Below are positions 47,861 through 59,253 of a stretch of 64,000 nucleotides of DNA, in pieces (within the stretch, counting starts at the first letter, position 1; each line of letters opens with the position of its first letter). The translations under genes were made by a program, and so were the position numbers. Origin of the DNA: Dryococelus australis (Eukaryota; Arthropoda; Insecta; Phasmatodea; Phasmatidae); the NCBI GenBank assembly GCA_029891345.1, contig CM057005.1:67279760-67343759 (forward strand), read 5' to 3'. A model generated the notes under the pieces. The model worked only from the letters and a program-made list of their open reading frames with translations. It made no database searches and was not told the origin of the DNA.

Positions 47861-48477
47861 GCAGACTACTACTACTACAAGCAGAGCGGGCACAACCTAT
47901 GGTAGTTCGTTCTGAGGTAAGCAGACTACTACTATTACAAGCAGAGCGGGCACAGCCTATGGTAGTTCGTTCACATGTAAGCAGACTACTACTACTACAA
48001 GCAGAGCGGGCACAACCTATGGTAGTTCGTTCACATGTAAGCAGACTACTACTACTACAAGCAGAGCGGGCACAACCTATGGTAGTTCGTTCACATGTAA
48101 GCAGACTACTACTACTACAAGCAGAGCGGGCACAACCTATGGTAGTTCGTTCACATGTAAGCAGACTACTACTACAAGCAGAGCGGGCACAACCTATGGT
48201 AGTTCGTTCACATGTAAGCAGACTACTACTACTACTACTACAAGCAGAGCGGGCACAACCTATGGTAGTTCGTTCACATGTAAGCAGACTACTACTACTA
48301 CTACAAGCAGAGCGGGCACAACCTATGGTAGTTCGTTCACATGTAAGCAGACTACTACTACTACTACAAGCAGAGCGGGCACAACCTATGGTAGTTCGTT
48401 CACATGTAAGCAGACTACTACTACTACTACTACAAGCAGAGCGGGCACAACCTATGGTAGTTCGTTCACATGTAAGC
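47861..48477. repeat. ten-copy minisatellite, ~60-bp unit, nested (ACT)n
   Basis: The constant part GCAGAGCGGGCACAACCTAT starts at 47881, 47941, 48001, 48061, 48121, 48178, 48244, 48307, 48370 and 48436. Spacings are therefore 60, 60, 60, 60, 57, 66, 63, 63 and 66. All differences are multiples of three and come from the number of ACT triplets before the constant part. Copy 1 ends CTGAGGTAAGCAG where the others have CACATGTAAGCAG. Because the period stays a multiple of three, one frame on each strand is open (240 and 216 codons). I read this as an array property, not as a gene. Confidence 0.95.
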
Positions 48478-51400
48478 GGATTTTCCTGTTTTACCACATT
48501 GGTGTTTGGGCAGGCCCAGATGCAGTTGCAGGTTCATCCGTTAATTTAAATATCGATAACTAACTAGGCGCTGCCATGTTTATACTCATTAATTTCACCG
48601 TGGTACGCATTTTTAGCAATTTGTTTTCAAGTGTCTATAGAGCTTCGTATTATATTTCCAAAAATACTTTACAATTTAGTGCCAACCGTCGGTTCATTTC
48701 CAAACTACATTCATTTTATGCGTGTGTGTTCAGTAAAATAAAAATCTATATTCTCTATGACAACAAAACACGTTGATAATCCAAGAAATTTGTGGCATAA
48801 AACATGCTAAACAATGGACCTCTGGGAAATATCGTCTGTTCTTTCAGCTGACAGAAATGTCTGCAAGAGGTCAACTTTTCAGCGTGGCTCATAAGGAAAT
48901 CGAAAGTCACATACGTTAACCGCAAGGATGTGTGTCGAAATTTTACTGCACTTTATATGAACAAAGAATAACGTACTTACAAAAAAAAGTTCCAGTTAAT
49001 AAAAAATATAAGCGTCGCTTAGGAAACGAATTATGAAACGATATTCGAATTAAAGCGTGATTACTTAAGTCAGACAGTTCTGTTCACAATTCCAGAGCTA
49101 ATGTGGGGTAAGTGAAGAAGACGAAATTCAGTCTAAAGTGTTTTGGTTTAGTCGACGGAACAGAGAGGAGTGTTCACAGCACCCCTCCACCCCCCCCCCT
49201 TTTTTACAGAAACTCAAAAGATCATTTCATTGAGCTTATTGACAACTTTACTTTTTAAGATGGAAGAATTTTATTACAAACTTAACTAACCTGGACTTCC
49301 GACCTAAACGTAGACTTAAATGGCACATGCAGGACACATCGATTACTTCCCCACGATTCGAAACTGAAAATGCGTGGTCTTAAAGGCAGCTTTGACCATT
49401 GAAGTCCTCTGGGAAAATGTCAGATCGAAAGGCAGATTTTAAATTTTTTTACGGTTTGTAGTAGGCTATGCACAAGCATCGCCTAAACGGCTGCTTAGGA
49501 ACGGGGTTGCATAATTTCCGCCTAATGGACAAAGTAATTGAGAACTATAACAGCTGTTGAAAATCAGAATAGAAGAAAAAACTGCCACAAGTGTTGATTA
49601 TGTTTGCATCATTTAATACTTGTGTAAAAGTGACTCAGAATTCCATGTAGGCAACGAAGTACTTCGGACACCGACCTTTCCTCGATTAGCCAAGTATGAT
49701 GATTTGCTTATACACCGTGTGATAAATATTGCGAAAACTGGACGCGATCAAGGCAACAACTTTCATGAACAGTTATCGAGCAAGTTAAGAAACTGAGTGG
49801 AAAGTTATTCTTCAGTGAACTCATTTCACGCACCATAAAGCCAGAGCGTTATTAAATTTGACTTTATGAAATACCAAATGAAAGTCACGTAGGTCAGCTA
49901 ACGTCGATATTCCGATATTTAGAATGAGATTTTCTATAATTTTGTCCACGCGGAAGATTATAAATAAACTAAACATATGACTGATGAAGCTTTCGAGATA
50001 GTCCTCGAGCCGTCCAAAATTTATGGAAATCTGAGTAGTGAATAGTTGACTTTACTCTCCTGACTGAAATGTCGTACATTCGTCTGTAGCAGCTCATTAT
50101 GCTTTTTTGATGTTCTTTGCTGTAGTAGGCGTAAAGTGCAGTGGCATACTTGATATAGTGACTGCAAAGAATTATTTGGCATTATGTATTTCGTGTGTTG
50201 CACATTCATGGAAATATCTACGAGATTGTTGTCGAATGCTAAATCAGTGCTGTACATTTTTTTTTTTTTTTTAACTTCATAGAAGGAATTCATTCACTCT
50301 TAAATTTTTTTTTTGTACTTTTACAAGAAAAATCCTTGGAAATCCTGTTGCCAATAAAATCATTTGTAAAACTACAAACAGTGTTCTTGTAAAATCTGCA
50401 AAACATATATTTCTAATATTACAAATTATAGCTTTGTATTACAACTTACTTTATATACGCACGCACGCACACACACACAAACACACACAAAGTACTTATA
50501 AAATACTGAGGAAGTTACTTGATTTAAAAGAATACATTTATTTCATTTTAAAGAATTCTTTGTAGCTAGGAAACATTAAGAGTTTGAGTAATACTGACAA
50601 GTATTATTAAAATTGTCGTTTTATTATTATTATTATTATTATTATTTGAGTTGATTTGAATGCTTTACGTTATTTAAACTTGAAATACATTTCTAATACA
50701 TACAAACATTTATTTCTGCACGCCACTGTACCTTACATCACCCATTATTTTTGCACTAACAGCTATATATGGTTTTACATTGTTGAGTGTATGCCATTTT
50801 GCTGAAGCTTGTTAACAGGGGTCAATATAGTACAAATATTTCTTGAGGTCTATTACAAACACGGCCCTTGTAGTTTCACAAACGATTAGTTTTACTAGAG
50901 AAGTCTTTGTAATTTGAGAAATACTTGTAACAGTACAAACAAATTATCAGTTATAATTACAAATTTTTTTTTTACAGTGTTTACATTCACACCACCTCCG
51001 TACCGCCCCAGTTAGCTCTTAAGAGTGTTGGTTCACTCAAGTAACTGCCATAATTGCGTAAATGTGCATGGACTAGTACGTATTACTCGCTGGTATTACC
51101 ACTGCTTAATAAAATCCAAGTAAAGTATTAACATAACAATACTAGATAAAATGTCAAATGTATAGATACACTAAACACTGCTGTAATGCGTTAGGACTGT
51201 GCAATATAAGCGCACGCTGTAAGCGTGATGATATATTTTGAATAATTCTGGAAGGAGTGAAAAAGATGGTTGTATCTTCGAAACGTTACATTTGATGTGA
51301 ATACTTGTGAGATAGCACTAACTCGCTGAAAGGTTTCACTAAAATATCACGTTCCTTTTTCAGGATATAAGGGTACAGGATATAAGGGTAAAAGAGTAGA

Positions 51401-52471
51401 CAAATCCGAAGCACCAGAATGGGTATTACGTTCAGGCCACGTTGTGGAAGAAAAAAAAAAATTGAATTTGACTAATCAATGTAACTATCAACAGCTCATC
51501 ATCGCAATAATTTGAAAAGCCACAAAAATTAGTACCAATTATAAGACAGTTTTACTTTCCAAGGTATGGCTGAATACTAGAGGAGACCTTCAATAACTGC
51601 AAAAATTGTTATACTATGAGAATATGTATATGATTGCAACAGAATTACAGTTAAAGTAAAGTGAGTTTAAAGACTATTTTGGATGTGTTACGGACATTCA
51701 TTTATAAACAATAGAGTATGAATAGACAAATACTACCATCTTGATGGATGTTTAATATATGCAATGACTACTGTTGTCAGTCGCATAGTAATATTTACGC
51801 TTATGTTTGGCGAAAGGATAACAATTATACACGAATGTATAACTTGCTCTTAATGGAATCAAAACAGTCTTAAATTACTCCACAGAGAAAAATATATTGT
51901 AAGAAAGAAACCCTGCATTATTTGTAGTAAACACCAAAAAAAAGGTGGCAAGGTGAATATCAATAAAATATTCTTTAAGCGCATGAACCGACGTATTGCT
52001 GGCATAGCGTGCGCATTTTTGTACGGAAATTTTTCTCCATATTATACCTTGTTTACAAAGATTTAAGAGTTTCAATACTGGTAGCTATATAGGGAATTTA
52101 ATTTTCTTAACTCTTCTAGAGTTTTGATACGTTCACTTCATATTTCTCTGCTTCATTTCGGGGTATTTCACGTTGCTGGAAACGTGTTCACAGTTAATAT
52201 TGTCTTCTGCTAATGACCTTCTCAAAGCGTCTCTTCCACCTGCTGTATCTCTCCATGCAGAAATGAATAGTTCCTTCTCCAGCGAACAAAATTAACAATT
52301 TCCTCTTCGCCGCTTCCACTCGAATTTTAACTTGACTCCGTGGCCACAAAGTGTGTCCTTTTGTGCGGGCCAAGGTTCCTTCGTTTCAAACTCCTTAATG
52401 AAGATTGTATTGTCTCGTGCGAGCAAACCCTCCTTTCCTCTCCGTTTTCTTCGTCTGTACATTGGCACTAC
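48478..52471. other. 4 kb of unassigned AT-rich sequence
   Basis: The longest stretch in the window without a recognised repeat or gene. It holds only simple sequence: a poly-T run near 50259, CA repeats near 50458-50490, (TTA)n at 50624-50645, and a small direct repeat CAGGATATAAGGGTA at ~51361-51390. It could contain introns or regulatory DNA, but nothing in the sequence shows it. Confidence 0.4.
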
Positions 52472-53325
52472 ACTGTAAAAATTTCTTTGGTAAACTTCCT
52501 GAACTGTAAGTTTTCAACCTATACATTGTACAATGGAAAATTTCGTGAAGTCATTTTAGGACAAACTAGATCTCAAACACGTGTGCATTTCTGTTGCGTT
52601 TGCAATTGGACCACAGTTTGTTAGACGCGCCCAGGCGAGCCCTGAGCCAATAACAGACCTGCAAGGAAACACGCGCCCAATCCCTTGCCACTGGGTCTGG
52701 GTAAAACTGGCTACACACTGGGGCAGCAGCCAATGAACACAAAGCTGAATCTCGACAATACATAGGAAAGTGGAGTCTAGCCTACATGACATTGAAAACG
52801 CGAAATTTTCCTGTTCTTGACAACACTGAAGAGGCCTACCTAGGGGCTCCTGTTTTTCGCGAAAAGATTTCAGGACACGTTCTGTTCCAACGAACTTCAT
52901 TCCAGAACAATTTTGGTGATTGGCTCATTTGAATTGTTACGCGTCGTATCTGTCTGCCAGCACGGTCAGTATCTGTGAAACCTGATTCTAACTGGCTCCA
53001 CTCATGTAAAAGACTGTCTTCACACGACAAGCGACCAATAGTCAAATGAAGACGGCAAGTGTGCGCATAGCGTATTGAAGTGTAGCCTCCACGTAAATAT
53101 TTTCGCGAGAAAAAAAACAGGTGGCGTTAAATATCAGGCTGCAAATGTAGGAACGTTGAGTGTCGTTACTATACAAGGTTGGGGTCTTCCCTACGCTTGA
53201 CTGTTTCGTGAGCGAATATAGGAACGGTAGCATGGTTGTATGGACAAGTGGTTGACCAGTCGGACTTTCTCACTATTCGTATACATTGATATGGTCATTT
53301 TACGAATCATTTCTCACAGTACAGC
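52472..53325 (+). repeat. family H interspersed repeat, longer copy with nested MITE
   Basis: Its first ~60 bp and last ~190 bp match 38800-39065. Between them lies a MITE-I copy (52529-52812) and ~320 bp that the other copy lacks. Confidence 0.55.
52529..52812 (+). mobile_element. MITE-I copy, worn ends
   Basis: Carries AAACACGTGTGCA, TGAGCCAATAACAGACCTGC and GGGGCAGCAGCCAATGAACA blocks. Terminal GGGATAGG has decayed. It lies inside family H, so it inserted after that repeat. Confidence 0.7.
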
Positions 53326-53358
53326 ATATCGCTCCTCACACATCTCGTATTGTAACTA

Positions 53359-53648
53359 GAGATAGGAACATTTCGTGCGTTCGTTTCAGGACAAGGTAGG
53401 CGTCAAACACGTGTACACTGAAGTTGACTTTTCAATTGGATCGCAGTTTATTAGGCACGCCCTGGACAACTCTGAGCCAATAGCAGACTTGCAAGGAAAC
53501 AACTAGCGAGTGCCATACTGTTAGGTGTAAAGTAACACTGGCTACCCTCTGGAGCAGCAGCCAATGAACAAACATCTGGTGCTCGAGTATACACATGACT
53601 GTGGAGTTTAGCGTACAGGTAATTGAACTCGCGAATTTTTTCTATCCC
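53359..53648 (+). mobile_element. MITE-I, complete copy
   Basis: TA flanks at 53357-53358 and 53649-53650. Ends GAGATAGGAACATTTCGTG and, in reverse, GGGATAGAAAAAATTCGCG. Full interior. Confidence 0.85.
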
Positions 53649-53650
53649 TA

Positions 53651-54517
53651 TGTGTATCATATACACAACTATTTAATTAACTATCAAGGATATTTAACAA
53701 TCCGTACTCGGGTACCGACATCCTGAATTTATTCTAAAATGAGCATTGATGATTTTGCCAACACATTTGTATTTGTACAAGACAAACTAATCAATATTAA
53801 TATAAATTTCTCTCGGGCGAGTAAAAATAAAAATGTGTTGGCATAAACTTCTATACCTATTTTAAAATAGATTTAGGATGCCAGTACCAGAGAACAAATT
53901 TCTAAATATCCTTGATAATTTATTAATATGTTGTGAATATTATGTATATATTATATATATAATGTTATTTAGTTGGAACAGTTAATTAGGAGCATAGAAA
54001 CTTAAGCACCCATATTCTGAAATTTTCTACTTTTTGCTGCTATATTTCGAAACTATAATAATTTGACAACAGATTTTATATTTATGTGAACTGGGAACTC
54101 CCAACTCTTCCGTGCTCGTGATCCCGTGTAGCCAATAAGATTCGAGTATTTTGTTTTCTGGATAATCGTCTTCGTGGCCGTTGTTATTATACACGGCAAC
54201 AAGTGCGTGCATTTGGCCTGGGTATTCTCATTTTGGTTTTAATAAACAGGTGCGCATTATTTGGTAGTAGTATTTACGTAGTGTTAAACACTGTAAAAAT
54301 GTACAAAATGACGTTTGTTCATTATAAAACTTTAATTCTCAACAGCTGAGCTATTTTTGATTTCGTAAGTTGCAGAACTGTAGGTTTTTCTGTATTGCAG
54401 AAAAATCTCAAATTATTCTCGATTCGCCCGCGCGCTCCGATTAAGTGTTCCGTGCCAGTTCTCTTACGCATTTGTGCGTATCCAGAGGTGGAGTATTACT
54501 GACTTTGCTGTGGACTA
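53651..54517. other. unassigned AT-rich sequence
   Basis: No match to the repeats defined here and no coding signal. Confidence 0.35.
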
Positions 54518-55026
54518 TACCCCCACGTTTTTTTAAATAGTTGTTTACGCAAATGCGCGTATCTCGGTAAATAAATGTTCTGCAAATACGACTTTTTTTC
54601 AGAAAAGATAAAAGATAAAAAAAAAATATCTGTGCCTCTATTTTTTTACTTTTGTCTTATTAAGTGAATTCTTGGAGAAACCAATTCGCGAAAACAGTCA
54701 AATATCGCATTTTATAAAGTTTCCTTAAGCGGCAAGATCGGCTCTCAGGACCTCGCCGTTAAGAGCCGCCCAAATCTCTTCACTCACTCACTTAAGCGGC
54801 AAGAGAAAATTACAAAGATACGGGCGTAATTTAATCTGTGGGCTTTCCTCGCGTGTAATAAAACTCCCATGTTACAGATCTAATTTGTACAGTACAGAGT
54901 TACGGCGGAAACACTGCACGCCATGCGCGTAGGAGCGATGCGACACTAGGCGTGCGTGTTAGTGTCGCCCGTATCGCTCCACGCATCTTTACCTTGAAAA
55001 AAAAAGGGGGGGGGGCACCCTCTCTT
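54518..55026 (+). mobile_element. family C element, interrupted by a SINE tail
   Basis: Contains the family blocks GCGCGTATCTCGGTAAATAA, CAGTCAAATATCGCATTTTA, GTTACGGCGGAAACACTGCA and a terminal ACCCTCTCTTAA. It is split at 54737 by a 53-bp SINE tail. A run of G lies before the right end. Confidence 0.78.
54738..54790 (+). mobile_element. tail-only SINE family 1 insertion with 14-bp target duplication
   Basis: Only the 3' module of the SINE is present, from TCGGCTCTCAGGACCTCG to the CACT-repeat tail. It is flanked by CTTAAGCGGCAAGA at 54724-54737 and 54791-54804. This is the signature of target-primed reverse transcription that stopped after ~50 bases. Confidence 0.9.
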
Positions 55027-55414
55027 AAATAAAATGATTTAAAAAATCACAAAAAAAATGTAAAATAGGTTATTTTCGATTCTATACTGCGTTTGCTTCT
55101 AGATTGAAGGTACTACAGGTATCGTCACGATATCGTTAAATAAGATCCATGTTGAAAGACTTTTTTTTTTCTGCGATGGGGAGTTCATGCCGCCAGAGGT
55201 CAAAATATTCCCAAGGGGATCAACAAGTTTTCAAGTGACAATACATTAATGTGAAGGCCGAACCGACAATCTTTGAAGGCCAGGGGTCGTTGTGGAAAGA
55301 AAATATTTCCTTTGTGTGGGACGGAAATGCTTTACACAGGATTTCAGGAACGACTGACAAGAAACAAGGCCCATCCTATGGAGTATTTGGAGAACAATAT
55401 ATCGACATAGGTTA
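55027..55414. other. unassigned sequence
   Basis: No gene or repeat relationship identified. Confidence 0.35.
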
Positions 55415-55655
55415 GTATATCTGCGGTTTCTTCACACTTTTCGAATCAAACCTTTGAAAAATCACCCCAAGTAAGACGTGTTATGTTGTTTCCTGAATAT
55501 ATCATGTATCGGTCACAAGAGTTTTTGTGTTAACGTAAAAATACCTTATTTTATTAAATATAAATGTTACTTGCATTTTATCTATAAATTATAATATTTC
55601 GTTTATAATCAGTATTAATAAAAACAGGAAGAAATAAGTTTGTTGGTAGTGCCTA
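55415..55655 (-). mobile_element. MITE-B, reverse copy cut by MITE-A2
   Basis: Begins GTATATCTGCGGTTTCTTCA after TA and follows MITE-B in reverse to GGTAGTGCC-TA. There the A2 element starts; in other B copies this point reads GGTAGCGCC-TA-GTG. No B sequence is recognisable beyond A2. Confidence 0.72.
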
Positions 55656-55657
55656 TA

Positions 55658-55898
55658 GGCTATTCACGGTAAAGTGAGCACTTTTGAGGCCCTAGTTATT
55701 TTTTCCTTTCAGTTTTTTTTTTTTTTTTTAATTCTTTAACAACCTTTTAAAATAAATATTGCATTGTATGTAATAAACACAGTGTGCATATTCCACCACA
55801 CTCGGAATTTAACGCCTAAGGCTAAAATAAAATATATCTATTGACTATTATTCCAAATGAGGCGGTTTTCAAAAGTGCTCACTTTACCGTGAATAGCC
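55658..55898 (-). mobile_element. MITE-A2, reverse copy inside MITE-B
   Basis: Ends GGCTATTCACGGTAAAGTG and ACTTTACCGTGAATAGCC, both next to TATA. Well preserved and younger than the B copy it interrupts. Confidence 0.9.
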
Positions 55899-56400
55899 TA
55901 TAGCTGTTATACGACTTTCTCGCTTTATGCACGATTGTCTTTGTCCAGGCAGCAATACGAAGCACTACTACACAACTTCCGAGCACAAAAAGCCATAAAA
56001 ACGCGCTTTATAAGCAGCAAGAACTGCAGAAAATGATTCCCATCCGAAATCATAAATTTTAATGACAACTTAATCATTTACGGTCTGCATCCCACCGCTG
56101 AAAGTTTACGGTCTTCCCGTTATCTACGCTCGCCGTACTTGACAACACAATTGCGCATGAGTCAGCTATATTTATCTATCAGTTTTACAACAAAGACGGG
56201 GCTCTTCCCCCCCCCCCCCCCCGCGGCTGAATGCATTGCAAACTTCACGTCGTGTCGAGGCAGTTTTTAGTTGGAAAAAAGTTTTGCATTGAACAGCGCG
56301 TAAGATATAAATTACAGCTGAATATGTTAATTGATTTCTTCACGTTTTCGGAAACATGTATAGATATGTGGGAAACCGAGAAAGGAAAATGCAAGATAAA
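55899..56400. other. unassigned; poly-C run 56207-56222
   Basis: Sixteen C in a row, otherwise nothing recognised. Confidence 0.35.
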
Positions 56401-57277
56401 GGCTGTTCACAGTAAAGTGAGCACTTTTGAAATACATTTTTGGAAAATGTCACAACCCCTTCCTGTTTACTATATTTTTATGGGCGGACAGACCAGCACG
56501 CGCCAAGTAAAACAGGGAATGACACAGGGGTAAGTAGTTCCCCTCCTTAACATTAAATTAAGTGTTATGGTAATATTATTTATTTATTTCGCCTTATTTT
56601 CTGTGGGCGCAGTTAAGGCATAATTTGTCTTCTCTGCCACTGAACCCATTGTACACATACATACATTCATTCTATATATAAAAGCAATTGATTATAGGAA
56701 AAAAAAAATTACATAAATAAATATATCTAGCTGTCATGACTAACTGGCAATGTAATGTTCACTACACTAATATAACAATCGATAATACTAATCTAACTGT
56801 ACATTTTTTTTCAACAATTGCATGTAATTAATTAACTGGTATGACTACTATATTAAGAACGGTACAGTAGTATTCACGAATCGAGATATCAAGAACAAGT
56901 CACCCTAACGGCGGATTAATAATAATGATAATAATAACAATAATTCAGTTAATTCATTAATGCAAAATATTTAAAGCTCTACATATGAAACTTTGCACTT
57001 TCTGTTAATAAACTCCGCATATAACATACCAACAAGAGGTGATATGTAAATATAGGTATATACGTACTAAATTAACTACGTAACATACAAAGTAAGACAA
57101 ATTGATAGATCATAATCTCGTATTAAGTTGACAAATACTAATTTTAACAAAATAGTGAATACTGAAATTATTTCCTTTGCTTTATGTTTCTTCAATGCGT
57201 ATAAAATATAATAATTAGAAAATGTGTCAAATGTTTATTTATTTTTATTACTTTCACATTTTCACTCGATCGACGCG
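56401..57277 (+). mobile_element. MITE-A1, 5' part, with ~570-bp insertion
   Basis: Good 5' terminus GGCTGTTCACAGTAAAGTG. A1 sequence runs to ~56588 and resumes at ~57165 through TCACTCGATCGACGCGTGC, where it stops. The ~570 bp between is AT-rich, without recognised family or frame. The 3' terminus is missing. Confidence 0.65.
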
Positions 57278-57280
57278 TGC

Positions 57281-57631
57281 ATATATTTTACTGGACGCAT
57301 TGAGTGACATTCGCCCAGTTAAGTTGGCAACGATGGATGGAAAGTAGTTCCATATCTTAACATCGAATAAAAAGTGTTGGGTAACCATTTGTGATAACTT
57401 AAAATTGTTTTCTTCGCTTTCAGTTTTTTTTTGCATCTAAGTGTAAAAATGAGCAGATTTGTAATGTATTTAAGGTCTTAATAATTTCACAGTTTCACTT
57501 GACCGACGAATGAATAAAGTGATGAGGCCCATAGCAATGTTAGTTTTACATAAGGCGGAGGAATACACAACGTATATACAAGTATATGTTATGCAGGGCT
57601 TTCAAGAGTGCTCATTTTACCGTGAACAGCC
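57281..57631 (+). mobile_element. MITE-A1, 3' part, fused to the preceding copy
   Basis: Begins in mid-element (ATATATTTTACTGGACGCA) directly after the truncated first copy and continues to a good 3' terminus ACCGTGAACAGCC. The joint suggests unequal recombination or a deletion between two A1 copies. Confidence 0.8.
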
Positions 57632-57787
57632 TAGCCTATAAATGAATTTTTCTCAGTCTTGCCCGTTCTTCTGTGAACGGTAGGTGTTCAAATTACCGAA
57701 TACATTTCCCTCCTCCCGGCTGCAGCCTGGAGCGCTGCAGTTAGTTCACGCCAAGATAAGGTCGATTCTGCAAAAAGCACAGGTATA

Positions 57788-58018
57788 GGTCGTTCACGGT
57801 AAAGTGAGCACTTTTTGAAGCTGTTTCATCTGACATAAGAACCAATAAATACATTTCATTGTGGCCTTGGACTTCTGGTTTGGGGTATAGTGAATGTATA
57901 CACGGTGTTCATTACCCACATGGCAGGGTTTACATTAACAAGTGGCGGAAGGATATAAATTGATCGAAAGAAAAAAGTAACTAGGGCTTCAAAAGTGCTC
58001 ACATTACCGTGAACGGCG
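57788..58018 (+). mobile_element. MITE-A2 copy
   Basis: Flanked by TATA on both sides. Ends GGTCGTTCACGGTAAAGTG and ACATTACCGTGAACGGCG are imperfectly inverted. A2 interior intact. Confidence 0.88.
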
Positions 58019-58299
58019 TATAGTTGTGGGGTTTTCATAGTTCAAAGGTGTGTTTACGATTAAAGATTGAAGAATTAAGAATTGTACTTAATGACTCGAT
58101 AAGCACAAGGAAAATTAACAGCAAAAAGATTTGCTGTTTATGATTGAATTATCAACTGTTAAGTCTAGCCTATCAGAATCGTAAAAGACGAAAGTCGTGA
58201 ACATAACATGGAAATATGGACAAGAGTGAAGATTATTTACATATATTTAATTATTTGTGGTTAGTACTTGTGTAGACGTTTTGAAACACTCTTTATATC

Positions 58300-58725
58300 C
58301 TATAGAAGGGAAAGCCGATGCCAACGTTAGGCATTTACATCAATACATCTCAAAAGGTTAATTAAAGCGATTTCAATAACGTCTCCCAAGGAATAAAACA
58401 TGGCCATGAAATGTTATTCAAATTAAGAGGATACTGTCTCTCGACTAAAATAATAATAATAATTTGAATACGATTTCACAATACGACATAACCTAAATCC
58501 AAAATGTAAGTATATAGTTTCCGGCCAACAACAAATTTCACTGGTCTCTGATTGGCTACTTCCTATTAACTTGTACTTAAGATATAAAATACAACGATAT
58601 CTTAAGTCACGCCAAGAACGCACACGACCCGTCAAGACCCGCACACGACAGCCATAAACTAATATCCTTGAACACATTGATTCATATCTTAAGCACATGA
58701 CACTCTTACTCTGTTAAGTCAATCG
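58300..58725 (-). repeat. family G interspersed repeat, reverse copy
   Basis: Reverse complement of 23499-23850 with insertions and deletions. Shared words include CAAGAACGCACACGACCC, CTCTGATTGGCTAC and TTTCACAATACGACATAACC. An (AAT)n run lies at ~58450. Confidence 0.75.
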
Positions 58726-58827
58726 TAAACCCAGCTTAAGTTTGTCGTGAGCGTGTAAAAGGGAGTTTCGACGTGTTTTTCAGACGGCAGCACCTGATGC
58801 AAGGATTAATGGTCGTAAGTACTGATA

Positions 58828-59253
58828 CGTTTTCTGTGAAATCGTCGTTTGCGCCTAAACGCGTGTCTCGGTACATAAATGTTCTGGAAATACGATGTTT
58901 TGCAGAAAGGATAAAAAAACTATTGTCTATATCGCTATCTTTTTACTTTTATCGTTTTAAGTTGAATAATGGAGAAAAAATCGTGAAAGTGGTCAAATAT
59001 CGCACTTTTAAAGCTTGCTTATGAAGTTTCTTTACGCGGTAAGAGAAAAGTAGGTTTATACGCCGGTAGTTTGATCTGTGTACTTTCATCGCATGTAGTA
59101 AAACCCCACATTTGCAGATCTAGTTACACAATAAAGCGTTAGGGCGGAAACACTCCACGTCTTGCGCGTAGGAGCGATGTGGCGCTAGGCGTGCGTGTTA
59201 ATGTCGCCCGTATCGCTCCCTCGCTTCTTGACCTTGAACGCGCAGCTACGTAG
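58828..59253 (+). mobile_element. family C element
   Basis: Same start as 35228 (ACGTTTTCTGTGAAATCG) and same interior. The right end decays after CTTCTTGACCTTGAACGCGC into the transposase remnant. Confidence 0.8.

Noticed and set aside
47827-48549. 240-codon plus and 216-codon minus frames
   Set aside because: Both are produced by a minisatellite whose unit length is a multiple of three.
50139-50728. CAGTGGCA...CGCCACTG pair resembling hAT ends
   Set aside because: Flanks do not match and inner sequence shows no inverted relationship.
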